In this document: in pieces, positions 13,753 to 23,800 of the stretch | Position numbering within the stretch: position 1 is the first letter of the stretch | Layout of the letters: each line of letters begins with the position of its first letter | From: Globisporangium splendens | Lineage: Eukaryota; Oomycota; Peronosporomycetes; Pythiales; Pythiaceae | Assembly: GCA_006386115.1 (NCBI GenBank) | Contig: VFIW01000116.1 | Span: 1-64,000, forward strand | DNA length: 64,000 nt | Direction: 5' to 3' | Notes under the pieces: generated by a model | Seen by the model: only the letters and a program-made list of their open reading frames with translations | The model's database searches: none | What the model was told of the DNA's origin: nothing | Made by a program: the position numbers and the translations under genes

Positions 13753-15165
13753 TCACTTGGACTCGCTCGTCTGCTCCTTCTTGACGATCTTGAACAAGTA
13801 GATGTTCAGGTAGTCGCAGATGTCGTTCACGACGTGCATCACAAAGTGCAGGTACACAAACAGGATGAAGAGCACGTAGAGCGACGACGCGAGCATGGGG
13901 CGAATGATTGGACCGGGCAGCAGGCCGAGCACGGGGGCGTATCCGTTGAACACCACGGCCCCGAACGGGATGATCACGCGCAGCTGCGGCGAGAACGGGA
14001 TCTTGCACATGTGGCTCGTGATCATGCGCGTCTAGTTGGCAACGTAGTTAGAGCGAAAGTGGTTAGTATTCAAAGTCCAGCCTGAATATATCGACACAAA
14101 CACATAAACTTACCGAGAAGAGCACGTAGCCGATGCCGATGGCGAAGAGGAACACGACGGGGTACGCCGCGTAGTCGTCGCTGTTGGGACCTGAGACCCA
14201 GAGCGAGCCCAGCACCAGCAAAATCGCGATCGGGATCAACTGCGAGATCGCGAGCGGCTTCGAGACGTGCTTGTTGCCCAGTTCCGCGCGCGGGATCGCG
14301 TCCGCAGGCGCGTTCAGCACGTTCGTGACGTTGCTGTACGCGAGGATCACGTTACTCGCGACCAGCGCCACCGCCAGCACGTCTGCGAGCGTGAATGGCA
14401 CCAGAGGCAACGACGCAGTCCACATAGCAGGGCCAAACAGCGCCGTCACGATGTGGATCGCCACGAGCGTCAATTGGCCCTCAGTGACACCGTAGAAGCC
14501 GTTGCCGCAGCTCATGACGCCCGTGTGGTACTCCTCCCACTGCGCCAAGTAGAACGTCGTCGACACGGACGAGAGCGTGATGTACGCGCGGATGCCGGCG
14601 CCGATCTGCACCGTGGCGAGCGCACTCAGCACGTTGAAGATCGTGCTCAGCGCATCGCAGCCGTGGTCAAAGAGCTGGCCGAGCGGCGACGACGAGCCCG
14701 TGCGGCGCGCCTGCTTGCCGTCCAGCGCGTCCAGCGTCTGGTACACAAACAGACCAAGCGCTGACAGCCAGTAGACCTGCATGCATGTAAAACATCAGCG
14801 CGTGCCACACATACATGCACAAGCAATATGCATACGCACCCACGTGGGCGCTTCTTCCGAGACATGTGGCGAGTACGCGAGCTGCACCATGGTGGTGAAC
14901 ATCATGATGCACGTGCCGAGCATCGTGACGAGGTTGGGCGCCATCCATATCGGCAGGAACTCCACCGCCGGGTTCCAAAAGTAGTCATTCAGCAGGTTGT
15001 CGATCACCGTGTACGAGCCGCTGCAAAAAGAACAAGGCACGAGCGCTCGTTAGGCACGTGCATATAGAGACGCATATACACACGCACACACAGCTAGAGG
15101 GAGGGTGCTACGTACGACTTGTACTTGTACGCGGCGATGCCCTCGAGCGCCTTCTTGCCCAGCAT
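13753..15165 (-). CDS. CDP-alcohol phosphotransferase (choline/ethanolamine phosphotransferase)
   Basis: Four exons give 390 residues: 15165-15116, 15020-14840, 14776-14114 and 14031-13753. The enzyme moves phosphocholine or phosphoethanolamine from the CDP-alcohol to diacylglycerol, the last step of the Kennedy pathway, in ER/Golgi membranes. The catalytic signature D-G-x2-A-R-x8-G-x3-D-x3-D is complete: D96 G97, A100 R101, G110, D114 and D118. About eight to ten hydrophobic segments follow, as expected for this polytopic family. Length equals the usual 380-420. Start MLGKKALEGIAAYKYKS matches the family's conserved N-terminus, which supports the tiny 50-nt first exon. Choline versus ethanolamine preference cannot be read from the sequence. 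Confidence 0.9.
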
Positions 15166-15901
15166 CTTCGTAGCTCTTCGTTCTTCTGGTGCGTCCTGCC
15201 GCTGAATGCGCAGTTCAAGACTGAGCGCCAAACGAACGGTGTGCCGCGGGGTGCGGACTTTAACGAGTGCACGCGGGAAATTTGAGGTCGAGCTGGATCT
15301 TGGAGAGGTCTACTATGCAATAAACCTGTATATAGAAAATGTCATACTAATAAGAAGTTAGTCGAGATTGCTTATGTAAGGTAAAACGAATACTAATTGA
15401 TGGTAGTGAGTGTCGGAGGGGAAGAGCGTTGCAGCCGTTTCTCCCGCAGTTTCTATTTTTCGTTTTCTCTCTTTCTCTCGAGTTCTCATTGAAGAAAAGT
15501 GCTTTTTCAAAGAGAAAAAGAACATCTCTTTTCAACAGCAGCAGCCATCACGCCATGCAGCTCTTGAGATTAACGGGGAATGCATCCACCTGCTCAACGT
15601 CAGCTCTGGTGATAGGAGCATAGTGGGGGGGGCCATTTTGACAGAAGTTACAGGCACAAAGTGCGGCAGTTGGCGGCGGAAAGAGGCGGCAGCCAGCAAC
15701 AGTAGCACTCGCAACGGCGTGTTCACGCCAAATGCGTTCGTGTCGCACTGCTGTGTGTCTGTGTGAGACGCATGATACACACGCACGCACGCCCCACCGA
15801 ACTGGTGTAAACACATAAAGATGGCCAGTGCAGTAGATACAGTGGGCACAAGTATTCGGACGCAACAGTGCGGATCTCTTGGTCGTAAAGGATCTGCTAT
15901 T
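15166..15901. other. Intergenic region, promoter of the phosphotransferase
   Basis: These 736 bp lie between the phosphotransferase start and the GTPase stop, both on the minus strand. It contains CT-rich tracts (about 15450-15500), a run of seven G at about 15625-15631 and short CA repeats. Frames at 15410-15766 and 15532-15927 show no domain. No gene is supported. Confidence 0.5.
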
Positions 15902-17646
15902 CTAGGACTGTAGCTCTTCGTCGGCAACTTGCTCTTCAGAGACCACCATTCTGCGGATCTCGTCGCCCAACTCGACGAGCCCCATGTTCGTCTGCGCCGA
16001 CACGGTCAGCGACGAAGGTCCCAGTCTAACATGCAGGCAGTTAATAATCACAACACAGAGTTGACGTTAGTATGATTTGTAGGTCTGGCAGACTTCATAT
16101 TTGCAATAAATAAACACAAGCATACCTCTTTTGGAGCGCAGGCAGCTCTGGGATCGGCTGATCCACCTTGGAGATGATGTCGAGCCACTTGAGGTCGTCG
16201 CGAGCTTTCGACACGCGGCCATGCAGCTCGTCCCGCAAGAGCAGCTGGTCTTCCACCGTGGTACCCGAGGCGCCAGTCGGATCGAAGACAAAGCCAATGG
16301 ACTGGAGCAGTTGCAGCACAAGAGAGAGAGAGGGCGATCGTATTGTCAATGATAAGAAGCGCAAATTCATAAGATGCAGGCGATACATGCACTGTTCATA
16401 CGACGCACCGCTTTGGTTTTCTCCATCATGGCCAGCGCAAGCTTTTCAATCGCATTCCGCTTCGCATCAGGACGGTAGATCAGCCCCGGCGTGTCAGCAA
16501 TCTACACAGCATAGCAAGACATGCATGGGTTTAGTCGAGTAAAACAAACACGACAAACGCGACTGACTTGCCTGGTGTGTTGTGCCTTCCACGTAAATGT
16601 GTCCCATGGTGATGCCTCGGGTCGTGAATGGATAGTTTGCAACCTGGCATATGCCAAAGTTAGCGTAAAGTTGCATCACAAAGAATCTGCGCATGTCGGA
16701 GAGCTCACTCACCTCTGGAGACGCGGTGGAGAGTGCGCGAACAAGCGACGATTTGCCCACGTTTGGCGCTCCCACGAACGCGAAAATGGGTTTCTCCACG
16801 TCGACGTACGGCAGTCCGCGAAGAGTCTACAGTCGTTGGAGACCAATACGCACGACGCTATCAGAATGAGCTCCTCCCATGACCTCAAGTGCCTTGCTTA
16901 CCTTGGTCATTTCTGCGACCTGACGAAGCGTGGGTGCATTCTCGTCCACGACCTCTTTCAACTCCTGTAAATAAACGCACCATCACAGTCGGTTGCAAGC
17001 CCCGAGCAGCAGCATGGCGATCGATAAAGCGCTTTTTCTATAAAGAGACAAGAGCAAGACGTACGTCAATGCAGCGCAGGCCGCAGTCGAGCGCCTCCTG
17101 CTTGGTGCGCACTTCCTGGCACGCACGCTCGTGCTGCTTGCCCGTGTTGTGCAGCGCCGCGTACACCTTGCGCAGCTTCTGGACGTTGTGCTCGTACGTT
17201 CCCTGGCCGAGCGTCAGGACCACCACTTCCTACAGTCCATATAAAACAAGAGCATACTCGCAATCAGCGTCAAGTTTGTCAGTATGGTACACAGGACACT
17301 GACGCACTCGTTCGAACGGATGCATGCGCTTGAGCGCGGGAAAGTCGAGCGACGCCTGCCGCGTGATGCCCGACAGCTTGCTCAGCTGCGCGTTGATGAG
17401 GCGCGACGTCTGGTTCTTGGAGCGCCGGATCGGATCCGCGATCTTGTTGCTCTCGCGCACGGCCATGCGCCAAAACTTCATCTCCTGGATCTCCGACGCC
17501 GTGTACACGTACGGTAGCCTGTGTGAGCGCATACAACCGCGTAGTGTGTGAAGCAGGTGCGTGTCAATTGCGTATAGAGCTCATCGTATGACGCACCGCT
17601 GCAGCGCGCCATGCGCGACGGCGTCTGCGGTCTTGCGCGCCGCCAT
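15902..17646 (-). CDS. NOG1-like P-loop GTPase
   Basis: Nine exons give 355 residues: 17646-17597, 17518-17308, 17229-17065, 16964-16902, 16826-16713, 16643-16572, 16501-16409, 16301-16126 and 16025-15902. G1 is GAPNVGKS (182-189), switch I is YPFTTRG, G3 is DTPG (228-231) and G4 is SKVD (300-303), a variant of NKxD. The N-terminal 150 residues are helical, as in NOG1. NOG1 acts in large ribosomal subunit assembly. At about half the length of nucleolar NOG1 it more resembles the short NOG1-like proteins of organelles or prokaryotes, so an organellar role is possible, though no clear transit peptide is visible. The sixth intron (16571-16502) has a GC donor, needed to keep HQ-IADTPG in frame. 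Confidence 0.88.
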
Positions 17647-17804
17647 TTTGGGGTGATCGGGTGGCGCTGCCTTGTGCAGTTTGTCGATGAACAGACCAAC
17701 GGAAATATTAGCTTTGAGGAATTATGAATATAAACAACATTTGCCAATTCAGACGATTTATTGATATAGACAGTTTGGACGCAAGCAATATAAACTCAAG
17801 CAAA

Positions 17805-20800
17805 CTAAGCGTAGCGGCGCATGTCGTTCACATAGCGAACGCTCAAAAACATCTTGGCATTCGATGCGCAGTCCAAGAGCTCGAAGGCGACGGGCGTCGG
17901 CGGGTACTCATCGCTGACCGTGATCGAGCGGTTGCTCAGCATCTCCACGTCGTCCTCATAGCTGTCCGATTCGCTGTCGTCCTCCACCTCGTCTGGGAGC
18001 ATGCTCGATGACGTCTGTCGAATCTTCTGCTTCCAGCTGTCGTCGCGAACTTCCACTGGTTGCGAACTCGCCCTCGCTAGCTCACTGATGATACTTCCAC
18101 GCACACGCTTGCGACGCTTCAGTCGCATCTTGGCCTTCGTGTCTGACAGCAGCTTCGCTGGAACCGCCTCAAAGTCGCGGTAGATGTCTTCCACAGAAAA
18201 GCGGATGTACCCCAGCAGCTTCTTCGGCAATGGTTTCCGCTTGTGGAACACGTTGATGTCGATGAACGTATCCAACGACGTGATGCCGATCAACCACGAC
18301 TGGTCGAACTTGGGCGTACCCTTGTGGTTGCGGAGCGTCGTGCTCTTGTACTTGCCGAGTTCCTTGGTTGGACCGCTGCCCCCTTGGCTGTATACATTAA
18401 CCACAACTTGAGCATTCACATTCTCCGGAAGTCCATCAATGTACACGCAGTGGACCTCGATCTCTGTGATCACGTTCGAGTCCGCGAGCGGCTTCAGAGG
18501 CGCCATGACGAGATCACGCGCAGGACGACGGCCGCCATCGAATCGCTTTTCATCCATCAAGTGCGTCGTGTTGCTCACAGACTGGGCAACCTTCTCGACA
18601 ACGCCGAGTGTGCCCACAACTGGCGAAACAATCAACTGCAGAGTTCCGCGTCCAACTCCCTTGGCAAATCCCTTCACGCCGTCTCGCTTCGCACCACGAA
18701 CAGGTTCTTTCACAAACCCGGTGACGCCGTACGCAATGCTCTTGGAAAAGACGACACCTCCGTGCAAGATGCCTTCGGGCACGTGGCGTGGCTCCTCATC
18801 GGACTCCTGACTCTTAAACTTCGTGGCCTTCTTGACCACGTCGCCGAGACCATTCGACACTTTACCGATCGAGCCAAATGGAGCGCCAAACACAGTCTGC
18901 ACCAACGTAACAGCACTTTGTCCCTTGCGCAAACTTTGCCCACGAATATCGCGCTTCAATTGTCGTCCAGCCAATGCAAACCCATCGACAATCTCCGTCG
19001 CAAGTCCGACAGGGTCACCGAGCATCTCGACACTTCCGACGATCTTGTACCACTGACCGATGACCGCGAGCACAATCTTCCACACGACGTCGTAGATGAG
19101 GTCGTACTCGTAGAAAAACGTATTCTTGTACACAATTTCACCGAAGTGGAATTCTGGAGTCACATGCGCGATTCCACCAATAATGCTACCGAGCGTGCTG
19201 CCAAGGATCGAAGAAATGCCTTCGCCACGATCTTCTTGCGACGAATCAAAGACCAAGTGAAAATCAAACGGACTCAGCTTCCACTTCTTGAAGTACAACA
19301 GCATGCCAGCTTGCACATTTTCATCGGGAAGCGAAACATTCAAGGTTAGCATAGTGTTCTTGTAGTCGATTCCTTGCTGAATCATGGTCTCTTCGTCACT
19401 TCCTGGAATGAATTCGAGGAGGAGGTTGACGAGCCCAAGCACATATTCGAGATTCAATTTCACAGACAACGAGTTCACCACCATATCGAAGTTGTTGAAA
19501 ATGGCGATTCCAGTTTGTGGAGCCGTGTCCATCGTCAGCGAGAAGAATGGTCGCTCGTCCTCAGAAGGCAGCCATCCTTCGCGCTTGTCACTGTTGAATC
19601 CGCTGTCAAGAGGAGCTAAGATGACCGGATAGAGAGCGTGGGGTGTCATGTCGTCCATCTGGATGTGGTGCAGCGTGAATACACAAGTCCGGGAGCCAGC
19701 ACTTGATGTGAACCGCAGGCTTTCCATCGTGATATTCAGTACTTCCTGCGGATGGGTATCCACAATCGTGATCCCGACGCCGTGGATCGCCAAATCAATC
19801 AAAGCATTGCTCAACCAATCGTTCAGGAATGCCTGCTGTCGGACACTTGAAAAGACTCGCGTGTCGCCAATAGCGAGCACACGCGTAGAGCCATCGATAT
19901 ACACCTCGCCATAGATATCATTCGGAGTCACGTTGTTGATCTCGCCAAGGAGCATAAAATCAACAATTGTCGGCACTTTCCACTGGAGTGGAGTGATTTT
20001 CACCTGCAACGCTTCAGCCAACGGATCATCCCAAACGAAAGAGTGACTTTCGAGTGGCTTCAAAATAAGTTCTTCCGCATCCTTCACACCACGTTGCACG
20101 TATCTGAACGAGTGACGCGTTGACCGGTTCTCAATACGATAGCTTGGCTTTGCCGAAACGTCCTTCAATGTCGCAAAGATGGTTTGATCGTTCATGTGCA
20201 CGGCAATGTTCACCATTGGACCGTCTCCCAAAGGACCGCGGGTCCACACATTGAAGTCGTCATTGGTCTTGTGAGGCTCATCTACTCCCTTGATAGGAAC
20301 GTTTGGACTCCAATCTCCCATTTCTTTCCACACGCCATCACGCACCATATCTCTCAAACGAAAACCCGTCCAATGCTTCTCTTTTCCAACGAAGGTGTAC
20401 ACCACGGCTGCTTCATCCTTCTTTAACGAACAGTTCACGTTTTCTGTTGATAGCTTCGAGGTCGATGCTTTCAGCTTTTTGTCCAGAAGAACTGGTGTCA
20501 CTTGAAGTGATCGGTGAACTTTGTTGACAATCGTGTACCGAGGCGAAATCGTCACAATCTTCGATCTGAAGAATTGTGATGGAGCAGCGCGCACTTCGTA
20601 CGCTAGAATGAACGAGAAATCGCCGCTGCCGCTTGGTCGAAGCTCGCCGTAAGTGCCCACGCTTGCGATATCCTTGGGTTCAGACCAGTCAACCTTCTCA
20701 AACTTCGGCAAATACTTCTTTGTTTTCTGCGAAGCCAAAAGATCACTTTCATATGCCCGTGGCGTCTCTTGGAAAGGCTTCACACTCAGCATCGCCTTCG

Positions 20801-23800
20801 CTAAAGGACCATTCACCAACATAGGAACGTCCTTGTCTCCATTGAAGTAAGCGCGGTGCTCCTCCACCGTGCACATGCTGCCCTTTGGAAGCTTGAACTT
20901 CAAGTCGAGCCCACTGCGGTTTTGGATCCAGTATGGAGCGTAGAGAAAGATGGATCTCGCTGTATTTCCTTGCCACTCTTGCTGGTAAACAATACTAGGA
21001 CCTTCGTCGAACCGCAGCTCGAAAACTTCTTTGCTGAACGCCGCCCGATCTGCGTTCAAACCAACGTAAAACGGAGTACTCCAGCGTCCTGCCCGATTCG
21101 AAGCACTTGCGCACACTCGCATTTTCATTAGAGCAGGAACATCCAAGTTCAGTCCAAAGATCTGGACCGATTTACCGCTTTCAACGTACATTCGACGCGA
21201 GTTCACTTCGTTCACAAACTCAAAATAATCCACTTGGCCCAACGCTTTCACTGCTCGCGCGCGTTTCGACGATGAATTACTGCTAACAATTTGGAACTCG
21301 CCGTGGCTGTCGAGCGAATCTTTCGGGCAGTCCTCGGGTTGAACGATGGCATACTCGACGCCACATGGAAGAACATTGTGGAGCACCAGCTGCGGTTGAA
21401 TCACCAAGTACCAAATACCAAGCTGCATGTTGTTCGACGAAATTTTCTCGATCACAGAGGTCGGCTGATTGTCAATGCAGCTCAGTGAAGGGTACACAAC
21501 TTCCGTCCCGGCAGAAACGTATTCGTTCGGGTTTGGAAGCGGAACATCGCTGCCCATCTTCTCCTTGACCATCTTGGTCATTGACATCGATGAGCTGCTA
21601 CCGCCGTTTTCATGCTGCACCTTCTGGGCTTGCTGTTGCTCATAACGGGTCAGCTTCTTGTACAACCTTTGCTCACGAGTTGATAACGGCAAGAAGTTAC
21701 TCCATTCCGTCTCGCCAACTTGACGAATCGCAAAAGAACCAGCATCCACCAAGTTGATCGGGATACTCATGGAACCATGCGGTGGCAGCACGCAAAAGCG
21801 CTCTCTGCCGTCATTCTGCTCTGGGTTCTGGTGCGCGACAGCACCATTTTCATCAACCAAGAGACACTCGGTCTTTTTCGCTGTGTCATTGCGAATGTAT
21901 TCGGCAGACGTAATCTTAACTTGGAGACCGTATGACCCATCGACAAGGACATGAACAGCCAACAGCACAGGGAGATAAGTTCGCATGCATTCCTGGTAGT
22001 ACGAATCGATCCATTCATATGAAGGATCCATCTCTTTCACGCGACGCAAGCACGCAAACGCTCTCTGAAGCTCTCGCCGGGATGGCTTCTCGATTTTATT
22101 GAGCAATTCCACACCTTGCGCGTACAGGAACGCGATTGAGGTTTCGGTCTCAATGTCTTCAAAGTGCGGAATCAACTCGTACACTTGGGCGTGTCCGATC
22201 GAGATCAATGGCACATTGTGGATCGTCTGGAATCCTTCGACTTCAATGGAAATGTAGCGGTCGACGGTCTCTCTGGACTTGGAAATCGCAATCTTGAACT
22301 CTTCCCAAGACACCAGCCCAGATTCATCAGTGTCTGCAAGTGCGATGAAATCTTCAACAGCTCTATCCAAATTCTCTTCACTGGACAAAGCACTTTCACT
22401 GCGACTGTATCCAGAAGAACGTGGGTGTCTCTGTCGCTCTTCTTCTTCATAGACTTCTCGCAACACCGCGCGTACCTCTTCAGTATCAAGCTCACCACTT
22501 CCGTCTTTATCAGCATTACGAAATGCTTGACGTAGTTGCTTCTCTTTTAGACTCTGCTGTTCGTAATCTTGTAGTTCCTCATCGACATTCAGCAGCACAC
22601 ACGGATGAGCTTCCCCTGATGGCACCGACACGACAGCAGTCACAGTTTCAGCAAGATGCCTCTCTTTCGTCTCCTTCTTCGCGACGACATAGTACTTCAG
22701 ATTCACGCCACTCTCATTGAGCATCCAAAACAGACCGCCCTCTTCCTTGATGTGTGGTCGCACACGCTCAGCGCTGCCCTCCACCTTCGAAAAGGACGCC
22801 AGATTGGAATTGAGAGTTTCCATGAATGCAGCGGTCACATTCAATTGAAGATATCTGTCCGACGTGTAGACAATGTCGACGTGGGAGTCAGGATCTTTCT
22901 TCAGGTCCAAGACGCCTTGGTAGTACTCGAGGAAAGGTTCGATCTGCCGTGCTTTCGTGTTGTAGTACTTGCCGTAAACATCAAAGCTGATTTTCCCAAC
23001 TCCGAAATTGTTTTTAGCACGTTTGTGCGCTCGCACATCACTCGAAGCATCCACAGCCTCACCCTCCCACATCGAAAAGTTTCCATACACAGCGAGCTCC
23101 TCCAGAGACACTTCCAGTGCTGGGAGGCCCAATGGAAGCATGTCATCCAAGAGTCGGAAGTAAAATCCGCCAAACGCAGTCGAAATCACAGTGTGAACAA
23201 ACATGCGTAATTCAGGCGCCGAACTGGTCGCGTTGGACGCCGCCTGGTTGCCATTGGGGTCGAAGCTTGACAGAAGCTGGTCAATCACGTTGCCTCGACT
23301 TCCCATGCTCATTTCTTTAGTCAGCAACCATGGGCTTTGCTCTCCCACTTTGATAAGCGAAGGATTCACAAGACGATACCACGCTTCTTGTGCATACTCG
23401 TAGTTCTTGAACACCCGCACCATTTTCTGCTGCACGGTCATTGGAGTCATGCCATTCAGCGTCTTTTTCGTCGCGCCAACTTGTTCTTCATAGCGAGTCC
23501 AAAACGCCGAGAGCGCTGAAATGTTTGCCATCGTATTCGCATGGTCACCAGTCAAGTACGGCACTTTGCTTCTCTCCATGCTTGGATCCACGTACTCTTG
23601 GCCAATGAGCGCGACGACTCCGCAGTGAAGACGTGGGTAAATGATTTTGTTTCGGTTCAACGCGCTTTCGAATTCTTCGAGCGAAATATCGCCGCTGCCA
23701 TCATTGTCAACAATCGACACGAACTCACGCACGGTTTCATCGAACTCGTCCTTTGTGAGATTCTGGCAATTCGCGACGCACTTCAGCAAGCTTTCAATCT

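Noticed and set aside
18243..19349. Plus-strand ORFs antisense to VPS13 (several over 100 codons)
   Set aside because: Same cause; the minus-strand frame is intact over 2,892 codons with recognisable domains.
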